Made by a program: the position numbers and the translations under genes. The notes beneath the pieces are model-generated. The model was given only the letters and a program-made list of their open reading frames with translations, searched no databases and was not told the origin of the DNA. Positions 1 to 7,455 of a DNA stretch of 35,361 nucleotides are shown here, in pieces. This DNA comes from Gemmatimonadota bacterium (GTDB lineage: Bacteria > Gemmatimonadota > Gemmatimonadetes > Gemmatimonadales > GWC2-71-9): the NCBI GenBank assembly GCA_029863245.1, contig JAOTVV010000006.1:1-35361 (forward strand), read 5' to 3'. Numbering within the stretch: position 1 is the first letter of the stretch; every line of letters starts with the position of its first letter.

Positions 1-35
1 CATTTGGGGCAGCAGGTGCTTGAATTGGGACATTC

Positions 36-839
36 GTGCACATTCTAGCGGCCGTTCACCCCGAATTGACGGGCCGATTGCAGAAATCGGCCAGCCACCG
101 CTTTGCCGTTGTCCCGGCCGAGACCTGGTCGACGGCCGTTGCGGTCATTCGGCGACAGCCGATCGAGATTGCCGTGGTCGATCCGGGGCTCGAGGGTCCG
201 CCGCGCGCTCAGGAGATCGAGCGGCTGCACGTGCTCTTTCCCTCCCTCCCCCTCGTGTTGTACGCGCGGCTCACACCGGAGCTCCCGCCGGTGCTTCTCC
301 AGCTGGGGCGGTCTGGCGTGCGCACCGTGGTGCTGGCCGGCCACGACGATCATCCCACCCAGATTCGGGACGTCTTGACCGAGGAGGGTGCTCGTTCCCT
401 GTCCCGCAGGTTACTCGACGAGGTGAGTGACTTGCTCGACGGGCTACCGGCCGAGCTCAGATGGGCCATCGAGACGATCGTCAGGGCCCCGGCGCAGTTT
501 CATACCGTGCAGGAGCTTGCCGACCGCGCCCGCATGGACAGGCGAACCTGTGCTCGCTGGTTTGCCCGAGTGGCGCTACCCCCGCCGAGTGTCATGCTGA
601 CGGTGCTACGCGTGGTGTACGCCCATCGCTTGCTGCAGGATCCCGGATACACGGTGGAAGACGTTGCGGCCAGGTTGGGCTACGCGCGAGCACGGTCCTT
701 CACGCAGAATGTGAAGGAGGTCTTCGGGGTGACGCCGGCCGAGTTGCGCATGTCCCTGTCGTCCGACGATGCCCTGCGACGGGTGAGAGAGCGGTTCTTC
801 GAGGTCCAGCCGGACCGGGACGCCGTGCGGGAGGCATGA
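36..839 (+). CDS. AraC-type transcription regulator with receiver-like N-terminal domain
   Basis: This is a 267-residue protein with two parts. Residues 1-125 read like a degenerate response-regulator receiver fold, with alternating hydrophobic strands and helices such as IEIAVVDPG and PLVLYARLT. Residues 150-245 form a double helix-turn-helix of the AraC/XylS type; VEDVAARLGYARARSFTQNVKEVFGVTPAELR matches the family's second HTH and closing segment in pieces. It should bind DNA in the cytoplasm, but its target and signal are unknown. The acidic patch normally phosphorylated in receivers is not obvious, because VVDPGLEG lacks the usual context, so phosphorylation is doubtful. The start is GTG at 36, with an in-frame stop at 21-23. 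The STAS-like gene follows 35 bases downstream and may be co-transcribed. The HTH call is firm; the receiver call is a fold guess. Confidence 0.85.
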   Translation: MHILAAVHPELTGRLQKSASHRFAVVPAETWSTAVAVIRRQPIEIAVVDPGLEGPPRAQEIERLHVLFPSLPLVLYARLTPELPPVLLQLGRSGVRTVVLAGHDDHPTQIRDVLTEEGARSLSRRLLDEVSDLLDGLPAELRWAIETIVRAPAQFHTVQELADRARMDRRTCARWFARVALPPPSVMLTVLRVVYAHRLLQDPGYTVEDVAARLGYARARSFTQNVKEVFGVTPAELRMSLSSDDALRRVRERFFEVQPDRDAVREA

Positions 840-874
840 GGGCCACGATGCACGAGCGAAGCGAGGTGGCGTAA

Positions 875-1267
875 ATGGACTGTCAGATCGACATCCAGCA
901 GCGGCCGGACCACCTTCATGTGCGGGTATCAGGCGAGCGCACGCTCGAGACCGGAAGGCTCGTCGTCGAAGCCGTTGCTGCCGCGTGCCGGGAGCACGGG
1001 ATCTCGCGCGTGTTGATCGATGCGACGTCGTGGGGCCAACCACTCAGTACCTTCGATCTCTACGAATTGGTGTCCTTTCACTACATGCGCGCATTTCCGG
1101 GCACGGTGAGCCGGGCCGCCATCGTCGAGGCACCTGACAACTTCGATCCCACCAAGTTCCACGAAACGGTCGCCCGCAACTGGGGCCTCGACCTTCGGGA
1201 GTTCCGGGAGCTAGATCATGCCGTTGGGTGGCTCGCCGAGGAATACCGCCGGCCGGGGATCGCCTAA
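875..1267 (+). CDS. STAS/SpoIIAA-like small protein
   Basis: This 130-residue cytoplasmic protein has the pattern of the STAS/SpoIIAA-like alpha/beta fold. An N-terminal strand pair (IDIQQRPDHLHVRVSGERT) is followed by a helix and the strand SRVLIDATSW, where STAS proteins often carry their switch residue, and then by alternating helices and strands. Such domains act as protein-protein switches or small-molecule sensors. No partner gene (anti-sigma kinase or transporter) is adjacent, so the role here is unknown. The start ATG is preceded by GAGGTGG at a normal spacing. It follows the AraC-type regulator by 35 bases and may share its transcript. The length suits single-domain members. The family assignment rests on pattern reading alone. 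Confidence 0.7.
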   Translation: MDCQIDIQQRPDHLHVRVSGERTLETGRLVVEAVAAACREHGISRVLIDATSWGQPLSTFDLYELVSFHYMRAFPGTVSRAAIVEAPDNFDPTKFHETVARNWGLDLREFRELDHAVGWLAEEYRRPGIA

Positions 1268-1354
1268 CCGGGCCCACGACGACGCCATACCGGAATCGGT
1301 TGGCGCGGGATCACAGCCCGCTTTCGCTCGTGTACGACCGACACCAGCATCCAC

Positions 1355-1675
1355 ATGACCGTCCACCAGCTGAGTGCCACTGAGTTGACGGAGCGGCTCC
1401 GCACGGAGCGCATTCTGGCGGTCGCTGCAGAGGCGTGGCACGCACTCGCCGACCAGTTCGACGAGATCGAACGCCACGCCACTGGCATCGCGGGCGATCT
1501 GGTGATCATCCGGACGCCTGCTGGGCTCGCAGCGGTGGAACAGCCGAACTCGACGCAGCGAGTCATGCGGCTGCTCACGGGGGACATCGAGGTCCGGCAG
1601 TTCGTTCGGCAGCGGACGGAGCAATACGAGCGGATGTGGGACGGCTGCGGCTGCAAGGTCGACTACTACACCTGA
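1355..1675 (+). CDS. conserved-looking hypothetical protein with C-terminal Cys-x-Cys
   Basis: This is a 106-residue soluble protein that I do not recognise. It is acidic and helix-rich, with no signal peptide or membrane segment. The middle (GDLVIIRTPAGLAAVEQP) looks like a beta hairpin. The C-terminus ends in WDGCGCKVDYYT, a Cys-x-Cys pair near the terminus that could bind metal or be redox-active. Coding character is supported by strong GC bias at third positions and the absence of a better reading frame. It lies 87 bases after the STAS-like gene on the same strand. An imperfect hairpin (1677-1700, one mismatch) directly follows its stop and could be a weak terminator. Confidence 0.65.
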   Translation: MTVHQLSATELTERLRTERILAVAAEAWHALADQFDEIERHATGIAGDLVIIRTPAGLAAVEQPNSTQRVMRLLTGDIEVRQFVRQRTEQYERMWDGCGCKVDYYT

Positions 1676-1801
1676 CGAAACGGGCAAGGCTACCCGTCTC
1701 GGCTGGCATGATCGCGCGTCACCCCCCATCTTAGCGCGACCCGTCGCCGCGAGGCACAGCCCTCGCCTCCCGTCTCCACTCGCCTGCCACCAGGAGATCC
1801 C

Positions 1802-2497
1802 ATGAGCGACGTTCAGGACCCGCCGGCCGACTTCGAACCCAGGGTTCCGCCACCACCGCCCGCCGACCAAGCCGTGAATCGCGCACTGATCGGCGGTCTC
1901 CTTGCCGCGCTGGTCGGCGGCGTGGCGTGGGCGGCAATCGTGATGGCGACCAAGTACGAAGTGGGCTTCGTCGCGTGGGCAGTCGGCGGCCTGGTCGGCT
2001 TTGCGATGTCTCGTGCGACACCCAGCCGTGGTCAGGCCCTCGGAACACTAGCCGCGTTGCTCGCCGGTCTCGGACTGGTCGTGGGCAAAGTGCTCATCGT
2101 AACGGTTGGCACCCAACAACAGGCCGTGCTGGAGGTCGAGGCCGACCCCGAGTTGCTGGCACAGGCCGGTCTGCACGATCTGCGGCTCACCGATGCCATG
2201 CCGGACCACCTGGAGGAGCGCCTCGACGCGCTGGGATTCAACGACACGATTCCAGACGCGTTGTGGGGCGAGATGATGGCCGCCGGGACCGATCACGCCA
2301 CGGGCTCGGGACCCGACGAGCAGCGGCGGGTCGCCGCACAGTACGCGGAGTTCTTGTTGTCGAATGTCGGATTGTTCGAGCGGTTTCGCTCGCAGCTCTC
2401 GCCATGGGACCTGCTGTGGTTCGGCCTCGCCGTGACAACGGCATGGCGGTTCATGCGTGGCCGGGACACCGAGCTGGTCGCCGAGGCCGCGGAATGA
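1802..2497 (+). CDS. membrane protein with three or four transmembrane segments, unknown function
   Basis: This 231-residue inner-membrane protein has a proline-rich cytoplasmic start (PRVPPPPPADQ). Hydrophobic segments lie near residues 28-48 (LIGGLLAALVGGVAWAAIVMA), 53-68 (VGFVAWAVGGLVGFAM) and 80-103 (LGTLAALLAGLGLVVGKVLIVTV). A polar region of about 95 residues follows, then a further weak hydrophobic segment near 200-216 (PWDLLWFGLAVTTAWRF). The start is chosen by the good ribosome site GGAG seven bases upstream of ATG. Glycine-rich membrane segments of this kind occur in many small uncharacterised bacterial proteins, and I cannot name a family. The DUF3052-fusion gene follows 24 bases later, so the two are likely co-transcribed. 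Confidence 0.75.
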   Translation: MSDVQDPPADFEPRVPPPPPADQAVNRALIGGLLAALVGGVAWAAIVMATKYEVGFVAWAVGGLVGFAMSRATPSRGQALGTLAALLAGLGLVVGKVLIVTVGTQQQAVLEVEADPELLAQAGLHDLRLTDAMPDHLEERLDALGFNDTIPDALWGEMMAAGTDHATGSGPDEQRRVAAQYAEFLLSNVGLFERFRSQLSPWDLLWFGLAVTTAWRFMRGRDTELVAEAAE

Positions 2498-2521
2498 TGG
2501 ACCCGCTGACTTGGGTGCCGC

Positions 2522-3319
2522 ATGGGTAGCAAGGGCGCGCGACGGCGCGTACGGCTCATCCACCCAAAGCCCACCGAGGCGGCACCGCGGATCGCCACAC
2601 TGCGCGCCGCAGGCTACACGGTTGCATACGGTTCATTGGAGGGAATGCCCGCCTTGCGTGCACTCGGCGACCGCCCACCGGCCGCCTTCGTGATTGATCT
2701 ATCGCGGCTCCCGTCCCACGGCCGGGAGGTGGGGATGGCACTGCGTCACGCGAAGGCCACCCGACACGTGCCACTGGTCTTCCTGGACGGCGCACCGGAG
2801 AAGGTCCAACGGGTGCGGAGCCTGCTCCCCGACGCGACCTATACGTCGTGGCCGACCATAACCGGTGCCCTGCGCCGAGCCATCGCGCATCCCCCAACCA
2901 ATCCGGTGGTCCCACAATCCATCCTCGCGGCGTACTCGGGCACGCCGCTTCCAAAGAAGCTGGGGATCTCGGCCGGGTGCACCGTGGTGTTCATCGCCGC
3001 ACCCGACGACTTCGAACGGACGCTCGGCGCCGTCCCGGAAGGCACGACGTTGCGACGACAGGATCGTGGGGAACGGGACCTGACCATCTGGTTCGTCACA
3101 TCGCGGGCCGCGCTCGACCGCGGCATCGGCCGACGGGCCAAAGCGATTGGGGATGGCGGACTCTGGATCGCCTGGCCCAAACGGGCTTCCGGCAGACAGA
3201 CCGACCTGACGCAGCAAGACGTCCGGCGCATCGGCCTCGCCGCCGGCCTGGTCGACTACAAGATCTGCGCGATCGACTCCACGTGGTCCGGGCTCAAGTT
3301 CTCCCGCCGGAAGACCTGA
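2522..3319 (+). CDS. receiver-like domain fused to DUF3052 domain
   Basis: This is a 265-residue protein. The C-terminal half (about 138-265) matches my knowledge of DUF3052 closely: YSGTPLPKKLGI near the start, LWIAWPKRASG in the centre, and LAAGLVDYKICAID followed by WSGLKFSRR at the end. Residues 8-120 look like a receiver-type fold (RLIHP, AAFVIDLSRLPSHGREVGMALR, VPLVFLDG), with an aspartate in FVIDLS where receivers carry theirs. DUF3052 proteins I know of are usually stand-alone and about 140 residues, so the N-terminal addition is unusual. The function of DUF3052 is not known to me. No strong ribosome site precedes the ATG, so the start could move slightly. A short hairpin lies 50 bases after the stop. 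Confidence 0.85.
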   Translation: MGSKGARRRVRLIHPKPTEAAPRIATLRAAGYTVAYGSLEGMPALRALGDRPPAAFVIDLSRLPSHGREVGMALRHAKATRHVPLVFLDGAPEKVQRVRSLLPDATYTSWPTITGALRRAIAHPPTNPVVPQSILAAYSGTPLPKKLGISAGCTVVFIAAPDDFERTLGAVPEGTTLRRQDRGERDLTIWFVTSRAALDRGIGRRAKAIGDGGLWIAWPKRASGRQTDLTQQDVRRIGLAAGLVDYKICAIDSTWSGLKFSRRKT

Positions 3320-3368
3320 CTCGCCCGCCGAATACCAGGACCACATCCGCCTTACACGACCTGGAAAC

Positions 3369-3384
3369 GTCCTCTATGGAGGAC
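3369..3384 (+). terminator. short hairpin after the DUF3052-fusion gene
   Basis: A perfect 6-bp stem (GTCCTC / GAGGAC) closes on a TATG tetraloop, 49 bases after the stop codon, and is followed by ACTTTC. It lacks a real T-run, so termination is only a possibility. Confidence 0.25.
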
Positions 3385-3426
3385 ACTTTCGACGGCATCC
3401 GGCGCGCGTTCCATAGTCATAAGACC

Positions 3427-3456
3427 TTACAATACAATATGTTATGGTAGTAATTA
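3427..3456 (+). promoter_or_regulatory. possible promoter in an AT-rich patch upstream of the secreted protein gene
   Basis: The stretch from about 3410 to 3460 is markedly AT-rich for this genome. TTACAA (3427-3432) and TAATTA (3451-3456) are spaced by 18 bases and could serve as -35 and -10 boxes for the gene starting at 3545. The match to consensus is only partial. The composition contrast is the stronger observation. Confidence 0.3.
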
Positions 3457-3491
3457 GGCTCTGGCATGTGGTGTGCTGCTTCAGGTGTCGA

Positions 3492-3514
3492 GGGCTCGAA
3501 GCAGGTTCGAGCCC
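3492..3514 (+). promoter_or_regulatory. perfect 9-bp hairpin in the leader of the secreted protein gene
   Basis: GGGCTCGAA (3492-3500) and TTCGAGCCC (3506-3514) pair perfectly around a GCAGG loop. The hairpin lies about 30 bases upstream of the start codon and just ahead of the GAGGAGG ribosome site. It could be an mRNA leader structure affecting stability or translation, or a DNA operator. The right arm resembles a tRNA T-loop, but no tRNA can be folded around it. Confidence 0.45.
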
Positions 3515-3544
3515 CGAACATGAAGGCAACGAGGAGGTTGACCC

Positions 3545-3970
3545 ATGCGAACCTGGTTTGTCGGTGCACTTCTGCTCGGCGTTTTTGCGGCATCGACCGC
3601 CGAGGCGCAGCGGGTGGAGATTGGAATCCGCCTGGGGAGCGGCGCCGTCGACGTGGCGGGCTACTACTCGACGGGCCATTACGTGCCAGCCGCACGGCGC
3701 GTCCGTCCGGCTCGTGCGGTACGGCAGTACTGCGAGGCGGAGGGTCGGGTGCTGTACTGCTGGGAGGCCACGCCGTACTGGGATGACCGGCCCACGCTGG
3801 TGCAGGTCTACGGCGTACACCCGGCGTATTTGGAGCGGCATCACAACAAGGCGCTGAAGGCACACCGCAAATGGCTCGAGCACCAGCGCAAGCACGCGCG
3901 GCGCGGATGGGATGATCGACGGGGCCGGGATGATCGACACGGACAGGTCATCGTGGTCCTCGGCCGCTGA
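3545..3970 (+). CDS. small secreted basic protein, unknown function
   Basis: This 141-residue exported protein has a clear Sec signal peptide: MRTWFVGALLLGVFAASTAEA with likely cleavage before QRVEIG, near residue 21. The mature part begins with a beta-rich, glycine-containing segment (RVEIGIRLGSGAVDVAGYY). It then has two cysteines about ten residues apart (QYCEAEGRVLYCWEA) that could form a disulfide. A long, very basic His/Lys/Arg/Trp helix follows (ERHHNKALKAHRKWLEHQRKHARRGW), with an Asp-Arg-rich stretch at the end. A strong ribosome site (GAGGAGG, spacing 7) fixes the start. The gene stands alone with its own AT-rich upstream region and a downstream hairpin. The basic tail could bind nucleic acid, lipopolysaccharide or metal, but this is inference. 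Confidence 0.8.
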   Translation: MRTWFVGALLLGVFAASTAEAQRVEIGIRLGSGAVDVAGYYSTGHYVPAARRVRPARAVRQYCEAEGRVLYCWEATPYWDDRPTLVQVYGVHPAYLERHHNKALKAHRKWLEHQRKHARRGWDDRRGRDDRHGQVIVVLGR

Positions 3971-4006
3971 CCGGGTCGAGCAGCACCTGGGGTACCCGAC
4001 GCATCA

Positions 4007-4036
4007 GGCCCCGGAACGCTTCGGCGCTCCGGGGCC
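4007..4036 (+). terminator. UUCG-capped hairpin, probable terminator
   Basis: GGCCCCGGA pairs with TCCGGGGCC. After one A/C mismatch, CGC-TTCG-GCG closes the structure with the very stable UUCG tetraloop. It lies 36 bases after the secreted protein's stop. There is no T-run, so termination would be weak or factor-assisted; the hairpin may instead protect the mRNA 3' end. Confidence 0.6.
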
Positions 4037-4103
4037 GTCGTCATGTGCGGGCATGGCCTTTCAGCGTCGGGGCAATCCCGCTTACCTTCGTATAGCCGCA
4101 CGC

Positions 4104-4130
4104 GATCACGTGGTGTGAACGCACGTGATC
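4104..4130. promoter_or_regulatory. 9-9-9 dyad, candidate operator upstream of DUF1330/msrA
   Basis: GATCACGTG (4104-4112) and CACGTGATC (4122-4130) are perfect reverse complements separated by nine bases. Each arm also contains the palindrome CACGTG. The dyad lies 47 bases before the DUF1330 start, in the only upstream gap for the DUF1330-msrA pair, so it is well placed as a repressor or activator site. The binding protein is unknown. Confidence 0.5.
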
Positions 4131-4176
4131 TCACCCGACGAACTACCCACTGTCAATCGCACACAAGGGTACAGGA

Positions 4177-4460
4177 ATGGCAGCCTACGTCATCGTCGAT
4201 ATCGAAGTGACCGACCCCGTGCAGTACGAGACATACAAGCGCACGGCTGCAAGCACGGTGACCGCGCACGGCGGCCGCTACATTGTTCGGGGCGGCCAAG
4301 CCGAGCGGCTGGAGGGCACCTGGGCCCCACGGCGGGTCGTGGTGTTGGAGTTCCCGTCGATGGAGCAGGCACGGACCTGGTGGTCGTCCGACGACTACCG
4401 GCCGGCTCGGGACCTGCGCCGAGAGGCGGCGACCTTCCAGATGATCCTCGTTGAGGGCGT

Positions 4461-4464
<4 letters not shown>
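4177..4464 (+). CDS. DUF1330 family protein
   Basis: This 95-residue protein matches the DUF1330 pattern. It opens with AAYVIVDIEVTDPVQYETYKR, the hydrophobic strand followed by D-P-x-x-Y-x-x-Y typical of the family. GGRYIVRGG follows, then the W-A-P-R-R-V-V-V-L-E-F-P strand and the helix SMEQARTWWSSDDYRPARDLR. The fold is a dimeric alpha/beta barrel of ferredoxin type. The biochemical role is not established, although related barrels act as small oxygenases, isomerases or ligand-binding proteins. The length is typical. Its stop overlaps the msrA start (ATGA), so translation is probably coupled. A perfect dyad upstream may control both genes. Confidence 0.9.
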
Positions 4465-4994
<530 letters not shown>

Positions 4995-5084
4995 GTCGGG
5001 GTGTAACGGAACGGCGACGAATGTGGCAACCAGCAACGCCACGGCGGGTGAGACGAGGTGGCGGACGATACGGCGATCGGTCAT
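4995..5084 (-). pseudogene. possible orphan 5' end of a secreted protein gene facing msrA
   Basis: Reading leftward from an ATG at 5084, a strong ribosome site (GGAGGAG, about five bases from ATG) precedes MTDRRIVRHLVSPAVALL and VATFVAVPLHPD. That is a basic N-terminus with a hydrophobic signal-peptide-like core. After about 30 codons the frame stays open but runs antisense through the 3' end of msrA, where no gene is expected. This may be the remnant of a gene whose body was lost, or a chance open frame. It leaves the true start of the downstream methyltransferase unaffected. Confidence 0.3.
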
Positions 5085-5195
5085 GGGATCTCCTCCGAAT
5101 ACCGGCAAGCTCCCGTGAAGGACGGTCCCTCTCAAGGCTGGTCTACGCAGCGCGTGCCGCACATGTTCCGTGAGGATCGAACCGGGGGCCGGACT

Positions 5196-5807
5196 GTGGG
5201 CACCGAGGATCACTGGGAGCGGGTGTACGCGAAGTCGACACCGAACCGGGTGAGTTGGTTTCAGCGTCGGCCGGAGCGCTCCCTGTCGCTCGTGGCGGCG
5301 TGTGCACCCACGCCAATGACGCGCATTCTGGACGTCGGCGGCGGCACGTCCACCCTCGTCGACGAGTTGCTCGCAGCCGGATTCAACAAGATCGGCGTGC
5401 TCGACATCTCCGAGACAGCACTGGGTCTCGCCCGCGAGCGGCTGGGCGCTGACGCCGGGCGAGTGGAGTGGTTCACCACCGACGTGGGGAGCTTCGTGTC
5501 CCCGCACCCGTGGGACATCTGGCACGACCGGGCGGTGTTCCATTTCCTCGTCGCCGCTGACGACCGTGCCGCCTATCGGCGGACCTTGCAGCAATCGCTC
5601 GCGCCGGGGGGACATGCCGTGATCTCGACCTTTGGCCCCGAGGGCCCGACCCGCTGTAGCGGTCTCGACGTCGTTCGCTACAGTCCGGAAAGCCTGCTCG
5701 CGGAGCTTGGCCCGGCCTTCAGCCTCGTCGAATCGCAGGATGAGATCCACCGCACGCCAAACGGTGCGGATCAGCAGTTCGTGTATTGTCGGTTCCGGCG
5801 ATCGTGA
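5196..5807 (+). CDS. class I SAM-dependent methyltransferase
   Basis: This is a predicted cytoplasmic methyltransferase with a Rossmann fold. ILDVGGGTS forms motif I (SAM binding), IGVLDISETALGLARERLG is the second strand with its acidic ribose ligand, and WDIWHDRAVFHFLV is motif IV. LAPGGHAVISTFGPEGP and the RYSPESLLAELG region complete the core. It resembles small methyltransferases beginning DHWERVYAxK...VSWFQ; their substrate is generally unknown. The open frame extends further upstream (5058), but homology starts at HWERVY. I therefore chose GTG at 5196, which has a GGGGG ribosome-site-like run seven bases ahead; ATG at 5163 is the alternative. It is followed after 24 bases by a membrane protein gene. 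Confidence 0.88.
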   Translation: MGTEDHWERVYAKSTPNRVSWFQRRPERSLSLVAACAPTPMTRILDVGGGTSTLVDELLAAGFNKIGVLDISETALGLARERLGADAGRVEWFTTDVGSFVSPHPWDIWHDRAVFHFLVAADDRAAYRRTLQQSLAPGGHAVISTFGPEGPTRCSGLDVVRYSPESLLAELGPAFSLVESQDEIHRTPNGADQQFVYCRFRRS

Positions 5808-5831
5808 GTCCCGAACACCGGAGCGCCCGTT

Positions 5832-6284
5832 GTGAGTGATCGAGTTTTGACGGAACACGACTATCGCGAAATCGACCCGCGCGACAAACGCATATGGCTG
5901 ATCGTGTTCGGTGTGCTCGGCGTGGGCTTGGCAGCACTCTGGGGACTCAACGCGATCGTCCAGGACCATGCCGCGGAGCTTCAGTCCCTCGCCGAATCCG
6001 ATCCCGATGCGGCTCGACGGCAGGCCGCCGCTTCGCTCAGGGCCGTGCTCAGCGTCATCACGCTGCTCAACGTGCTCGTTGCGGCGTTCCTCGCGTGGCA
6101 GGGAATGCGTTCGCTCTCCACTGGCCGATCACCGCCCCCCGGGTCATGGATCATCCGGGGCCGCCCGGTCTATACCGGCAGAACGGCTATCAGGGTCGGT
6201 CGCATTCTGATCGCTGCCGCAATCCTGCTCGCGGTGGCCACTCTCGTGATGCTGTGGCTGGGATGGGGGCTCACCGCTCAGTAG
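5832..6284 (+). CDS. small membrane protein, three transmembrane segments
   Basis: This 150-residue inner-membrane protein has hydrophobic segments near residues 22-42 (WLIVFGVLGVGLAALWGLNAI), 72-92 (VLSVITLLNVLVAAFLAWQGM) and 125-147 (ILIAAAILLAVATLVMLWLGWGL). The 25 residues between segments one and two are acidic and helical (DHAAELQSLAESDPDAARR). A polar loop with GRPVYTGRTAIRVGR precedes the last segment. I recognise no family. The start is GTG at 5832, with no strong ribosome site, 24 bases after the methyltransferase, so coupling with that gene is possible. Confidence 0.7.
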   Translation: MSDRVLTEHDYREIDPRDKRIWLIVFGVLGVGLAALWGLNAIVQDHAAELQSLAESDPDAARRQAAASLRAVLSVITLLNVLVAAFLAWQGMRSLSTGRSPPPGSWIIRGRPVYTGRTAIRVGRILIAAAILLAVATLVMLWLGWGLTAQ

Positions 6285-6357
6285 TGCCTTGCCAATCGTC
6301 GCACGGCCGCCGATGCTTGCCATAGCATGAGCGATGACCCGAATCGAAGGAGAACCC

Positions 6358-6798
6358 ATGCCGAAGCTCATTCTGGAGAAGTACCGCGACGTTGGTCTGC
6401 TTATCGTGCGCCTGGGTGTCGGCCTCGGATTCATCTACTTCCACGGTTGGGCAAAGCTGACCGGCGGGCCCGAGCGCTGGAACGAGGTGGGTGGCGCGGT
6501 CTCCAACTTGGGGATCGACTTCGGCCACACGTTCTTCGGCTTTCTGGCGGCGTTCTCCGAATCCATCGGTGGCGTCTTGTTCGCAGCAGGGTTTTTGTTC
6601 CGGCCGGCTGCGGTGCTCCTCGCGTCCACCATGATCGTGGCGGCGATCCAGCACATCGTGACCGGGAACGGCTCCCCTGCCCACGCGGTGAAGAACGCAT
6701 TCGTATTCCTCGGGTTCATTCTGATTGGCCCGGGCAAATACAGCGTTGACGACTGGATAGCGAAGCGCCGGGCGAGCCGGTTGCGCCAAGGAGACTGA
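6358..6798 (+). CDS. DoxX family membrane protein
   Basis: This 146-residue inner-membrane protein has the DoxX layout: an N-terminal helix (VGLLIVRLGVGLGFIYFHGWAKLTGG) with the family's G-x-x-F-x-x-H-G-x-x-K-L pattern, then ESIGGVLFAAGFLFRPAAVLLASTMIVAAI, then a C-terminal helix (AFVFLGFILIGPGKYSVDDW). Members form four-helix membrane proteins linked in various bacteria to redox or sulfur stress and membrane homeostasis; the precise role is unsettled. The start is set at ATG 6358 because AAGGAG lies six bases upstream; an ATG at 6334 is less likely. The length is typical. Confidence 0.93.
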   Translation: MPKLILEKYRDVGLLIVRLGVGLGFIYFHGWAKLTGGPERWNEVGGAVSNLGIDFGHTFFGFLAAFSESIGGVLFAAGFLFRPAAVLLASTMIVAAIQHIVTGNGSPAHAVKNAFVFLGFILIGPGKYSVDDWIAKRRASRLRQGD

Positions 6799-6865
6799 TG
6801 CGGTCGCCGCGCCGCCCTCAGCAGCCACCGGTGGCCGGGACCTAGCCAGCGACCTGCCGGATCCG

Positions 6866-7354
6866 ATGTCCGGATCACTCCCCGAATTCTGGGCCGCCTC
6901 CCCGCCGGCGAAACTCGCCGAGGTCGTCCGCACGCTGAACGCGGCCCGCGCGATGGCGACCGCGGCTGATCGAGCGCTGATCGACAGCAGCGCCGACGCG
7001 CTGTTTCGTGCCTCCCAACACCTCATCGCCTATGGAAGCCTCACTCCCGGAGGAACGAACGCCCGTGAGCTCACCGAACTGACGGGCACGTGGCACGAAG
7101 GGTGGGTGACCGGCGACCTCGAGCCCCGCGGGTGGGGAGCGGGGTTGGGCTATCCGGCTCTGCTCTGGGACCCCACCTCGAGCACTCGTGTACCAGCCTG
7201 GCTCTTCGTCTCTCCCGACCTCTCGGAGCACTGGCCCGCGCTCGATCGGTTCGAGGGAGACGAATACCGGCGCATCCTGGCCCCGGTCTACCACGCTGCC
7301 GGTCTCCTCGCCGTCGGCTACCTGTACGAGATTGCTCCCCGTCCCCGCGCGTAG
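6866..7354 (+). CDS. gamma-glutamylcyclotransferase-like protein (GGCT/AIG2 family)
   Basis: This is a 162-residue protein. The core carries the signature LIAYGSLTPGG (residues 53-63), which is the phosphate/anion-binding Y-G-S-L loop. Further on, RFEGDEYRR places an acidic residue where the catalytic Glu of the fold sits, and VGYLYEI is the closing strand. The family releases 5-oxoproline from gamma-glutamyl compounds or acts on related amines, and the substrate cannot be read here. An N-terminal 45-residue helical extension (PEFWAASPPAKLAEVVRTLNAARAMATAADRALIDSSADALF) precedes the core and is not part of the usual fold. The ATG lacks a strong ribosome site. Confidence 0.88.
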   Translation: MSGSLPEFWAASPPAKLAEVVRTLNAARAMATAADRALIDSSADALFRASQHLIAYGSLTPGGTNARELTELTGTWHEGWVTGDLEPRGWGAGLGYPALLWDPTSSTRVPAWLFVSPDLSEHWPALDRFEGDEYRRILAPVYHAAGLLAVGYLYEIAPRPRA

Positions 7355-7455
7355 CGTACGAGCGGCGCCGCGGGCTCTGGCCGTGGACTGTGCCTGGACG
7401 CTACCGTTCATGTGAGGCCGGACCTCCGGCTCCGCCCTGAACGCCGGAGACACGC

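Noticed and set aside
3490..3520. tRNA-like T-arm sequence (GGTTCGAGCCC)
   Set aside because: No acceptor stem, anticodon arm or CCA context can be folded around it; the 9-bp hairpin explains the sequence.
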